A stretch of DNA of 15,175 bases from assembly GCF_020829685.1 (NCBI RefSeq), contig NZ_JAIVFR010000040.1, forward strand, positions 1 through 15,175. The letters run 5' to 3'. The notes under the pieces are model-generated. The model did not search any database. It saw only the letters and a program-made list of their open reading frames with translations, and was not told where the DNA came from. Source of the DNA: Nostoc sp. CHAB 5715. Its GTDB lineage: Bacteria; Cyanobacteriota; Cyanobacteriia; Cyanobacteriales; Nostocaceae. Within the stretch, counting starts at the first letter, position 1; every line of letters begins with the position of its first letter. Below are positions 1-8,235 of this stretch, in pieces. The position numbers were made by a program, and so were the translations under genes.

Positions 1-3000
1 AGCAACGCTCAAAACTCGCTTCTGATGCCCTTGAAGAATAGACGGTGTTGGGGCATCTAAACTCCATAGTTTCACGCTTTTGTCATAACTCCCTGAAGCT
101 AAAAATTTGTTATTTGGACTGAAAGCGATGCTGACAACAGCATCGCTGTGTCCTTTGAACGTTTTGAGTAAAGTACCAGTGATACTCCAGAGGTTTATGG
201 TATTGTCCTCACCTGCGGAAGCTAACTTTTTACTATCGGAACTAAAGCTCAAACTCCACACTCTCCTAGTATGCTGCCGTAAAGTTTTGTAAAGACGAAA
301 GTCAAAACCGTCTTTAGTGCTGTTAATTTCCCTGAGCCAAAGTTTCACTGTTTTATCTCGACCTGTTGACGCCAAAAATTTACCATCTGGGCTGAAAACA
401 GCCATCATCACATTCTGCTGATGTCCCTGCAAAGTTGTAACGAGGCTACCGTCCCGTCGCCAGATTTTTACAGTTTTGTCGTCGCTGGCCGAGGCAATGA
501 ATTGACCATCGGGACTGAAGTTTACCCAGTTAACCCACCCTTGATGTCCTCTCAGTATTTTTACTAAACTACCGTCTTTGCGCCAGATTTTTACGGTTGT
601 ATCCTGACTGCCAGTAGCTAACAACTCGCCATCAGGACTGAAACTAACGCTGTCAACAGAATCACCGTATGCTTTGAGGGTTTTATATGGCTTGGGGTCA
701 AATTCACCTGTAACCGGGTTTTTGTGCCAGATTTGCACTGTTTTGTCGAGGCTGGCGGAGGCGATAAATTGACCATCAGGACTAAAAGTTACACAAGTGA
801 CAGCATCAGTGTGACCTTTGAGGGTTTGGAGTAAGGTACCGTCAGGACGCCAAATTTTCACTGTTTGATCTCGGCTACCTGATGCTAGCAACTGACCATC
901 TGGGCTGAAAGCTACTCCCCAGGCAATATCAGCGTGCCCTTCCAAGCGGTTAGCCTCTGTTACCCCATAAACTGCCTGTTGGAGGGCTGTCACCACCCGC
1001 ATTCGGGTATCTGGCTGCACGACCTCTGCCTGTTTAAGTTCTCTCCAAGCCCGCAAACTTTCTAATAGGGCATCAAATTCTTTATTAGAGGCAAATAAAG
1101 CTTCACTAGCAGCAGCGATCGCACTAATGTTCAAGTTGGTTTCACTGTGTTCAGCTCGTAGAGTTTGGCGGATTGCTGCTCTTTTTTGCAAGTCGGCTTG
1201 CCACCATAATGCTGCTATTGTTCCCCCCATGATTGCCAGCACTGCGCCTGCTATCCGTGCTTCCCGCAGTCGCCGTTGCAATACCAAATTTAGTTGCTTT
1301 TGACTAAGTTGTTGGGCGACTTCAGCTTGAGTTTTTTCAAGTTTGATTTTTTCTAATTCCGCGAGCATACCATAATTGTTCTTTTGGCGAATTGGTTCAA
1401 CTAAATAATCGTGAACTAGCTGGTAGCGATCGCCTAACTCTTCTCTAACTCGCAACACCAAACCTGAACCCACCAATATTTCTAAAATCAGTTCCCCAAC
1501 TGTGTCAAAGCTTGATATTGTATCTATATCATGATTATTAACTAATGCAGCCGCTAAGTCAGCTTTAGTTTTTAACGGTCGCGTCCCCTTTTCATCTGTT
1601 AACTCAAATAATAGTTTCCAAGCTAACTCTTCATTCTCCTGACCACAATCTTTAATAACCTCCCCAAGCCAGCGTTCCACCAATTTTGTCGAGCCGCCGC
1701 AAAGCTTATATTGTGCGAGTGTGGTAATGTTTTCTATTTGTAGTTGAGCGCCAACTATTTGTAATTCAATTGGATGTACTTCGTCTAGTTCTCCTGTTAA
1801 ATCCTGGACTAATCGGTTAATTAATTCATCACTCAATTCAGAATGTGAACGCTGAGTAAGACTATGAATTATGGCTTTAGCATCCTGGCTAGAGAATTTT
1901 CCTAGATAGTAGCGAATATCCTTATCGAGAATATTTTTATTAATTACGCCTAAATCATATAGACCAATACTATTTTTTTGGCTCAACCTTTCAAATTCTA
2001 GTAAATGATGTAAATAATCTTCTCTTAATGACAGAATAATTTTAACATAAGAAATATTTAAACATTCACTAAAAAATTGGTAAAATTCGATTCTTTCTGT
2101 GGGAATATGACTAATAAAGAAAAATTCTTCAAACTGGTCTAAGATGATAATTATTGTGTAATTGCCCTCGGCTGCTAACCGGATTTTTTCTAGCAGTATA
2201 GTAGGTGTAGAGTCAAGATTAACCGATATTCCTGTGGATGCCAGCACTTGATTTAGACTGCTAATCAAGACTGAGAGCCAATCAGTGTAAACAGACAAAA
2301 CAATAGGTATAGGAATGCGTTCACCAATAACTTTACTTTTCAGTGCTGGGACTAAACCAGCTTTGAGAGTTGAACTTTTACCTACACCGGATGGGCCATA
2401 AATTACTGTGAGCTTGTAGTCTGCACGAGTAATTCTTTCAATCAAACGATTGACATCTTGCTGCCGTCCAGAAGCAGATATTTCTTGAGCAACTCCCTCA
2501 GGAATAAACGGTATTTTTTGAGGTTCTAATGCTGGGTTAATTTTAGAGTGTTGCGGCTGCAATTGACTTGCCCCAATGAAGGCACGAAAGCCATACTGAT
2601 GTTCTATTTGAATTTTTTCTTGCTTGAGCTTAAAGGCTTCTGTATAGTCATGACGCTCAAAAAAGTAAAGCGATCGCAGTTCCTCTAAAATCTCTAAATA
2701 AAGAGATGGCTGATGTTGTAGCTCACAAACTACCCTCGCCCATTCCAGATTATTGATAGCCTCCTCTGGCTCACCTAGATGCCTCTGTGTACGTGCTAGC
2801 AAGAGAAGATACCAACTTTCTTGTCGTCGTCTTCGCAAAGCGTCTCGCAGAGAAGCTTGTGTTACTTCTTCGGAGATAGAAAGTGCTGTATTCGCTAATT
2901 CATGAGCCAGTATCCAATTCGACTTAGAAACTGCCACATTTGCCAAAAAGCCATAATCTTGAGCAACTTGTGCAGGATTTCCATAAGTTTTATGTAGATG

Positions 3001-4101
3001 TAATGACTTTTGAGCTAATTCTTTTAAGTCATCCCAGGCTTGTAAACGTTGCAGCATTTCACAAGCAGGCAAAATAAATTTAGCAACTAAGTCTTCTCTT
3101 TCTACCTCCTCCAATATTTCTAGGCATTGTTTAAACCACAACAGAGCATGTTCGCAATAGCTACCATTACTATTTTGGTGTAAGTCTGCCATTCGGTGAT
3201 AACACAGCCCCAGATGGAATAGTACTATTGCTTGCTTAAGTAAAAATGAGGGAAGGGTAGGGTGAGGAGATGAGAGGGGTAAAGAAGAATTACTCTCCCA
3301 CTGTGCTACTCTCTTCGTTTCTTGCTGCCACAATGCTAGGCTTCTTTGATAATTGGCTAAAGCACCATTAATTTGATCGTTGGCATATTTATCTCGCCCT
3401 AAAACAAATTCTAAACTAGCTTCTAATCCTGGTGTTAATTGAACGCTGTAAAGGCGCAGCAAATCATTACGGGCTGATTCTATTTCGTGGCGGTGTTGAG
3501 ACTTAGGATCTAAATCTAGGGAGGCGTTAGATAAAAATGTTTCAGCACCTGCTTCTAAAACTTTGGCAAATAGAGATTCTGCCTCTTGGTGGATCAAAGC
3601 AATTAAATCTGCTTTTGCCATTTCAAATTTAATCGTGGTTGCAGCCCAGCTTTTAAAATCAGGCGCTAATCTTGAAAGCAATGATGCAACATCATCTTGT
3701 AGCCACAATACCACTGGAAATGGAAAAGTCGCGGCATAAATATCTCGTGCTTGGTTGATGCCTGTAAGTAAGTTTTCTAGGTTGATAGTTGACTCAATAC
3801 CAAAAAGCATTACAGCTGATGGTAAAGAGTCTGTAACAACGGCAGGATTATCTAAAGATAGTTCTGAGACTATTGTGTTGTGTAAGGAAGTAGTTGATGG
3901 ATTGAGAACGATTTCTCTGATATTGATATCTTTGGTGATGGAGCGAAGATTTTCTAACATTTGCTCACGTAATTGCCCATAGTTACACCGAACTAAAATA
4001 AGGGCAAATTGACCTTCGGAAAGTGCGATCGCTCTAATCAGTCTTTGCAAAGTATGCTGATTTTCTTTTGTGTAGACTTGTAGCTGCTTGTCAGTAGTCA
4101 T
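1..4101 (-). CDS. nSTAND NTPase with TPR-like region and C-terminal WD40 propeller (partial, C-terminus off window)
   Basis: An open frame of 1367 codons without a stop runs from ATG at 4101 to base 1, so the C-terminus is missing. Residues about 25-160 resemble a P-loop fold without a Walker A (strand FALILVRC followed by NYGQ) and end in LAPDFKSWAATTIKF. Residues about 230-510 are helical and TPR-like. The NTPase module has Walker A GPSGVGKSS at 569-577 and Walker B IIIILDQFEEF around 651-661 (Asp655). A single hydrophobic helix lies near 945-967. From about 1050 there are seven full WD40 blades (FSPDGQ..ASGS.D.TVKIW) and the start of an eighth. This matches nSTAND signalling proteins of multicellular cyanobacteria, often proposed to act in conflict or stress sensing; the trigger is unknown. 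The ATG lies in heptamer repeats with no Shine-Dalgarno sequence. The architecture is clear; the biological role is inference. Confidence 0.9.
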   Translation of the reverse strand, partial: MTTDKQLQVYTKENQHTLQRLIRAIALSEGQFALILVRCNYGQLREQMLENLRSITKDINIREIVLNPSTTSLHNTIVSELSLDNPAVVTDSLPSAVMLFGIESTINLENLLTGINQARDIYAATFPFPVVLWLQDDVASLLSRLAPDFKSWAATTIKFEMAKADLIALIHQEAESLFAKVLEAGAETFLSNASLDLDPKSQHRHEIESARNDLLRLYSVQLTPGLEASLEFVLGRDKYANDQINGALANYQRSLALWQQETKRVAQWESNSSLPLSSPHPTLPSFLLKQAIVLFHLGLCYHRMADLHQNSNGSYCEHALLWFKQCLEILEEVEREDLVAKFILPACEMLQRLQAWDDLKELAQKSLHLHKTYGNPAQVAQDYGFLANVAVSKSNWILAHELANTALSISEEVTQASLRDALRRRRQESWYLLLLARTQRHLGEPEEAINNLEWARVVCELQHQPSLYLEILEELRSLYFFERHDYTEAFKLKQEKIQIEHQYGFRAFIGASQLQPQHSKINPALEPQKIPFIPEGVAQEISASGRQQDVNRLIERITRADYKLTVIYGPSGVGKSSTLKAGLVPALKSKVIGERIPIPIVLSVYTDWLSVLISSLNQVLASTGISVNLDSTPTILLEKIRLAAEGNYTIIIILDQFEEFFFISHIPTERIEFYQFFSECLNISYVKIILSLREDYLHHLLEFERLSQKNSIGLYDLGVINKNILDKDIRYYLGKFSSQDAKAIIHSLTQRSHSELSDELINRLVQDLTGELDEVHPIELQIVGAQLQIENITTLAQYKLCGGSTKLVERWLGEVIKDCGQENEELAWKLLFELTDEKGTRPLKTKADLAAALVNNHDIDTISSFDTVGELILEILVGSGLVLRVREELGDRYQLVHDYLVEPIRQKNNYGMLAELEKIKLEKTQAEVAQQLSQKQLNLVLQRRLREARIAGAVLAIMGGTIAALWWQADLQKRAAIRQTLRAEHSETNLNISAIAAASEALFASNKEFDALLESLRAWRELKQAEVVQPDTRMRVVTALQQAVYGVTEANRLEGHADIAWGVAFSPDGQLLASGSRDQTVKIWRPDGTLLQTLKGHTDAVTCVTFSPDGQFIASASLDKTVQIWHKNPVTGEFDPKPYKTLKAYGDSVDSVSFSPDGELLATGSQDTTVKIWRKDGSLVKILRGHQGWVNWVNFSPDGQFIASASDDKTVKIWRRDGSLVTTLQGHQQNVMMAVFSPDGKFLASTGRDKTVKLWLREINSTKDGFDFRLYKTLRQHTRRVWSLSFSSDSKKLASAGEDNTINLWSITGTLLKTFKGHSDAVVSIAFSPNNKFLASGSYDKSVKLWSLDAPTPSILQGHQKRVLSVA
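2831..2857. repeat. Dispersed cyanobacterial repeat inside the nSTAND coding region
   Basis: The plus-strand text CTTCGCAAAG CGTCTCGCAG AGAAG is the CTTC..GCGTCTCGC.GAGAAG repeat seen again near 14719-14736. Here it is read in frame and adds an Arg-rich peptide (ASLRDALRRRR) to the TPR-like region. The frame is kept on both sides. Confidence 0.6.
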
Positions 4102-4174
4102 TGGTTATTGGTTATTGGGAATGGGGAATGGGGCATTAGTCATTAGTCCAATGGCAAAGGACTAATGACTAATG
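4102..4174. repeat. Heptamer mosaic with 16-bp inverted repeat between chimera and nSTAND gene
   Basis: The spacer is almost entirely duplicated heptamers: TTATTGG twice, GAATGGG twice and CATTAGT twice. The CATTAGTCATTAGTCC arm (4134-4149) and its perfect complement (4159-4174) form a 16-bp hairpin with a 9-nt loop. It begins 3 bp past the chimera stop codon and has no T-run on either strand, so it is not a classical terminator. The start ATG of the nSTAND gene lies in the edge of the array (CCAATAACCAATG on the minus strand). Confidence 0.8.
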
Positions 4175-4176
4175 AC

Positions 4177-5013
4177 TCACCCAGCACTATTACTTTTTTG
4201 TTGCCAAGCTAAAACTTTTTCTGTTTCTGCTAAGGCTGGACTGATGCCAAACCAGCGCCCCAGAGGATCACGATATTCAAACAGATACATGCTTCTTAGT
4301 AAGCTTTGGTAGTCAGACTCACCTTTAACTTTCTGCTGCTGCACTACTTCAAACAATAATTCCCACTGGGATTCATCAATAGCTAATAGCAGATCGTCGC
4401 GGTAGTCTTTAATCACGGCTTCTAAGCAGTCCCTAGAAAAAGGCGGATCTTGTCGTTGCAGGCAGCTATAAAGTAAACCTAATAAATTACGAATGTGACC
4501 ACCACTAACGCGACATATACGATCCAAGGTTTGGGAGTGATCGAATAATTCTGTAATTAATAAAAGCCTTTCATTCAAAGGAACTTCTGGAAAAGCTCTA
4601 GCTAGAACTAACTGGCGCACTAGTGACATCCCTGGTTCATAATCAGTGCCATCTTGAGAGCCACTAGCGAGAATCTGACCATCTGGGCTAAAGCTAACAG
4701 TCCAAGCCATTCCTGGTAGGGTACGCAAGAGTTTGCCAGTGTTGGGATTCCACACCTTTACGCTTTTTGCATCAGCACTGGCAAGAGTCGTCCCAACAGG
4801 ACTGTTTACCTGAGATATTTTTGGAGAATAAGCAACCGAATAACCTGAATCAGACTGCGTTGAGAGGGTGCGAAGTAGTTGACTATTTTCTGACGACTGG
4901 GTAATTAAATCCTGAGTGTTTGAAGTCAAGGTAGTGCAACCAGAAACAGCAATAGTTACTACTGCCAAAGTAGATGCTGTCAGGGAATTCCAACAAATCT
5001 GGTTCAGAGCCAT
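4177..5013 (-). CDS. Chimeric lipoprotein: WD40 N-terminus joined to the C-terminus of an AAA-type ATPase
   Basis: The 278-residue product starts with a lipoprotein signal (hydrophobic LAVVTIAVSGC, lipobox Cys26), so the N-terminus should be exported and lipidated. Residues about 45-123 carry one and a half to two WD40 blades (SVKVWNPNTGKLLRTL, then SPDGQILASGSQDGT). The next blade would continue with a KVW-type strand, but after Thr123 the text changes to a charged helical region (129-270, containing SGGHIRNLLGLLYSCLQ) that resembles the C-terminal part of AAA-type ATPases paired with large signalling proteins in cyanobacteria. No Walker motif is present. The simplest reading is a deletion or recombination joining two genes near base 4644. 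The tail would normally be cytoplasmic, which fits poorly with a lipoprotein signal. It could be expressed or a relic. The ATPase assignment is from memory of the family. Confidence 0.7.
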   Translation of the reverse strand: MALNQICWNSLTASTLAVVTIAVSGCTTLTSNTQDLITQSSENSQLLRTLSTQSDSGYSVAYSPKISQVNSPVGTTLASADAKSVKVWNPNTGKLLRTLPGMAWTVSFSPDGQILASGSQDGTDYEPGMSLVRQLVLARAFPEVPLNERLLLITELFDHSQTLDRICRVSGGHIRNLLGLLYSCLQRQDPPFSRDCLEAVIKDYRDDLLLAIDESQWELLFEVVQQQKVKGESDYQSLLRSMYLFEYRDPLGRWFGISPALAETEKVLAWQQKSNSAG

Positions 5014-5142
5014 TGTTGAGGAGTATCTATTGCTTGATATCTGACTTGACTTATTAAACTACATTTTGTTCCGTTACTATTTTCACCTTGTCTGCCGAAC
5101 TCAAGATATGATGTCGTCTGAAGCGTCTTAAACTATCGTTTC

Positions 5143-5754
5143 TTATCTCCAACGTCGATTTAACCGTAGTAAACTTTTTATCCCCTCACAAAATCTTTTT
5201 ATAAAAGGTCTAGGTTTGGATACAGGTCTAGCTGCACGTACATTACGAGCAGCGCCCGGATTCCTTAACTCTTGTTCTATTTGTGCAGCTTTATTTAAAT
5301 CGGAAGCGGCTCTATATTCGTATCCCAGTTGAGAGCAAACTAGCCCACGATATTTATACGCGTCAACATATTGAGGATTGAGACGAATTGCATGGGTAAA
5401 ATCTGCGATCGCATCCTCATACCTTCCTTGTGTAGCATTTTCTACTCCCAAACTATAAAAAGTTTCAGCATCCCAACGATTGACAGATATTTTTGTGGGA
5501 TTTTTAGGCGAAGATGAAGATGGATTTTCAGGAATGGGAGGCTCAGATGGACTTTCTGATTTGAGCTTGTTGTAAGCTGAGTTGATTGATTTGATTTTTT
5601 CCTCAGCTTCCTGTTTTTGCTTTTGCTCAAGAAAGCGATCGGGATGCCAAATTTTCACCAGTTGACGGTAAGCTCGCTTTACTTGTGCTTGTGATGCACC
5701 CGGTTCCAGCCCAAGAATTTCATAAGCATGATTGATATCGAGGTCATCGCGCAT
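5143..5754 (-). CDS. DnaJ-domain protein with TPR repeats
   Basis: This 203-residue protein has a J-domain at about residues 7-65 with the HPD signature at 37-39, the loop that stimulates Hsp70 (DnaK) ATPase. A Ser/Pro-rich linker (about 68-90) leads to two TPR motifs at about 97-163 (AETFYSLGVENATQGRYEDAIADF, then DAYKYRGLVCSQLGYEYRAASDL, each split here by family reading). The C-terminus is basic (RRWR). There is no Gly/Phe region or zinc-finger domain, so it is a type III co-chaperone rather than DnaJ itself. The TPRs probably select a client or partner. It diverges from the tocopherol cyclase gene with only 35 bp between start codons, so the two promoters must overlap. No signal peptide or membrane helix is visible. 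The domain call is firm; the client is unknown. Confidence 0.88.
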   Translation of the reverse strand: MRDDLDINHAYEILGLEPGASQAQVKRAYRQLVKIWHPDRFLEQKQKQEAEEKIKSINSAYNKLKSESPSEPPIPENPSSSSPKNPTKISVNRWDAETFYSLGVENATQGRYEDAIADFTHAIRLNPQYVDAYKYRGLVCSQLGYEYRAASDLNKAAQIEQELRNPGAARNVRAARPVSKPRPFIKRFCEGIKSLLRLNRRWR

Positions 5755-5777
5755 ACTGAAAAAATCGGCAACTATAA

Positions 5778-6884
<1,107 letters not shown>

Positions 6885-6917
6885 AAGTACTGCTATAATT
6901 ATATATGCTTCATAATT

Positions 6918-6991
6918 GGGGTTGTAGCTCAGTTGGATAGAGCGGACGCCTCCTAAGCGTCAGGTCGTGCGTTCAAGTCGCACCAGTCCCG
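6918..6991 (+). tRNA. tRNA-Arg (anticodon CCU)
   Basis: A full cloverleaf can be folded by hand. The acceptor stem GGGGTTG pairs with CAGTCCC (two G-U pairs), the D-arm stem is GCTC/GAGC, and the anticodon stem GACGC/GCGTC holds loop CTCCTAA with anticodon CCT at 6952-6954. The T-stem GTGCG/CGCAC holds loop TTCAAGT. The discriminator base is G6991 and CCA is not encoded (next bases GTA), as is usual in cyanobacteria. It reads AGG codons. It lies 33 bp after the tocopherol cyclase stop and may have its own promoter. Confidence 0.95.
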
Positions 6992-7045
6992 TAAGCAAAG
7001 AAATCCCTAGGACCTTAATTAATAGCAGGTCAACCCCTTCGGGGA

Positions 7046-7073
7046 AGTCAAAAGTCAAAAGTCAAAAGTCAAT
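7046..7073. repeat. Heptamer array (AGTCAAA)x3 plus AGTCAAT
   Basis: Four tandem 7-bp units, the last with one change, as in cyanobacterial STRR sequences. It lies directly after a CCCC/GGGG mini-hairpin. Confidence 0.85.
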
Positions 7074-7116
7074 AATTTTGAACCCCATAAATAAATTTAG
7101 GGGCTTGTAACAAGGA

Positions 7117-7143
7117 GCGGAGGCGGAGACACTCCGCCTCCGC
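7117..7143. repeat. Perfect 12-bp hairpin, GC-rich
   Basis: Arms GCGGAGGCGGAG and CTCCGCCTCCGC flank an ACA loop. No T-run follows, so this is a dispersed hairpin repeat rather than a standard terminator. The direct repeats CCATAAATAAATTTAGG at 7085-7101 and 7189-7205 lie on either side. Confidence 0.8.
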
Positions 7144-7312
7144 GCTGTATTTCTTGCGCTGTTCAATCGAAATACATTTTTTATTTTTCCATAAATAAAT
7201 TTAGGCGATGCACTGAGCGTAGCCGAAGTGGGCTTGCACCTTTTTCTTTCTGGTCATAGGGATTTTCTTTTTACCGTAGTAGCTGAAAAAGACCTCTTTT
7301 AATTTTTCTGCA

Positions 7313-7666
7313 TCAAGTCATTTTACGAATGCGAATAGTTTTAGATGAAATAACAGTAAAAGCTCCTAATAATTCATCTGCATGTTTATTAATGGCATTG
7401 GCAACAATTTCTGCTCTACCATTTTGAGATAAACCGAATAACCGAATTAAGACAACACCTGCTGCAATTCGACGCAAACGGAAAACTAACTCACCAAAAT
7501 CCTTATCTGATGTCAATAGAATTGCACCTTGATTATTAGCCAAGTTCAAAACTTCATCGTCAGGAATTCCTGGTTCCATTTCCACAACATATAAAGTTTC
7601 GTGACCATCAAGCCGTAGACGTTCAACGATTTGCCAATCTAAATTTTCGTCCCCTAAAAACTTTAA
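7313..7666 (-). pseudogene. DUF5615 PIN-like toxin, apparently without a start codon
   Basis: The frame encodes a DUF5615 (PIN-like nuclease fold) protein of about 117 residues when read from the expected family start (LKFLGDENLDWQIVERL, bases 7666 down). The core GAILLTSDKDFGELVFRL is intact. At the expected initiator position the codon is TTA (7666-7664), overlapping the antitoxin stop as TTAA where such pairs often have ATGA. No ATG, GTG or TTG occurs in frame until GTG at 7585 (then ATG at 7579), which drops the acidic DEN motif thought to be part of the active site; from GTG the product is 90 residues. An in-frame TGA at 7678-7676 limits upstream extension. It is probably a silenced toxin, unless translation starts at a non-canonical codon or by frameshift from the antitoxin. 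Confidence 0.75.
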
Positions 7667-7893
7667 GAAGCTTTCTCAACCGTTGGATAAACCACATCAT
7701 ACCTTAAAGCTTCAGCCGCAAATGCCAAAGCTGCTTTAATTCCTTCATCGGTAAGTCGCGGATGCGCTTCGAGTATTTGTTCAGATGTTTCACCCGCAGC
7801 AAGTTTTTCGAGAATTAACTCAACTGTAATACGAGTTCCTGAAATGACAGGTTTGCCCATCATTATTTTTGGATCGGATACGATTTTTTGCAT
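7663..7893 (-). CDS. DUF433 antitoxin (VapB-like)
   Basis: The 76-residue protein carries the DUF433 signature near its start (GKPVISGTRITVELILEKLAAG) and the downstream helix pattern typical of this small HTH-like family. DUF433 proteins are usually encoded directly upstream of DUF5615 PIN-like toxins and are thought to neutralise them and repress the operon. Here the stop codon TAA (7665-7663) overlaps the toxin reading frame. The ATG at 7893 gives the normal family N-terminus (QKIVSDPKIMMGKP); no clear Shine-Dalgarno precedes it. It appears intact although the toxin start is damaged, so it may persist as an orphan antitoxin. Confidence 0.87.
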   Translation of the reverse strand: MQKIVSDPKIMMGKPVISGTRITVELILEKLAAGETSEQILEAHPRLTDEGIKAALAFAAEALRYDVVYPTVEKAS

Positions 7894-7966
7894 AAATTAA
7901 AATTATTTTGATAGATGATTAATATATATAACCCAATACGCCCTTTGCACGCGGGATATTTCATGG

Positions 7967-8024
7967 AAGTCGGCGGGAAACTCCATCCCCTTGTGGGTGG
8001 AGAGGGATAGCCGCCCGCCGACTT
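7967..8024. repeat. Long imperfect palindrome with nested stem
   Basis: Outer arms AAGTCGGCGGG (7967-7977) and CCCGCCGACTT (8014-8024) are perfect complements. Inside is a second stem (CTCCATCCC with GGGTGGAG, one bulge). The inner stem resembles the loop region of the terminator at 8134-8167, so the two may share an origin. Confidence 0.75.
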
Positions 8025-8133
8025 GGGGCATTGGGCATTGGGCATTGGAAACTTCTTCCCCATGACGGCAGTTGCTCCACTTGGGGAGACCCCAAGACCG
8101 CACTGCCTCCCCCATGCCCCATTCCCCATGCCC

Positions 8134-8167
8134 AAAAACTCCATCCGCAAGTGGCGTGGAGTTTTTT
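8134..8167. terminator. Bidirectional rho-independent terminator
   Basis: Perfect 10-bp arms AAAAACTCCA (8134-8143) and TGGAGTTTTT (8157-8166) enclose a 13-nt loop. Each strand ends the stem in a T-run, so it can work in both directions. It lies about 70 bp past the mscS stop and probably ends that transcript. Confidence 0.75.
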
Positions 8168-8235
8168 ATATAAAGGTGTACCTCATGTAGTTGCAAAACG
8201 CTGTAGCTTTCTAAGAACAAGCCAACCATCCGAAT

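Larger units (their letters stand above)
6992..7312. other. Gene-free spacer with several short repeats
   Basis: No coding region is supported here. It holds a small CCCC-TTC-GGGG hairpin (7034-7044), a heptamer array (7046-7073), a 17-bp direct repeat (7085-7101 and 7189-7205), a 12-bp hairpin (7117-7143) and a copy of the ACTGAGCGTAGCCGAAGT repeat (about 7212-7229). There is no sign of an attachment site or integrase beside the tRNA. Confidence 0.7.
7894..8235. other. Gene-free spacer between antitoxin and mscS genes
   Basis: Short open frames here are products of repeats and I do not support them. The spacer holds an 11-bp-arm palindrome (7967-8024), heptamers (GGGCATT)x3 at 8026-8046, inverse-orientation CCCCATG/CCCCATT units at about 8111-8133, and a bidirectional terminator (8134-8167). 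Confidence 0.7.

Noticed and set aside
3755..3982. Plus-strand 75-residue frame
   Set aside because: Lies antisense within the continuous nSTAND coding frame.
6918..6991. tRNA gene as an integration (att) site
   Set aside because: No integrase and no duplicated tRNA 3' end is visible in the window.
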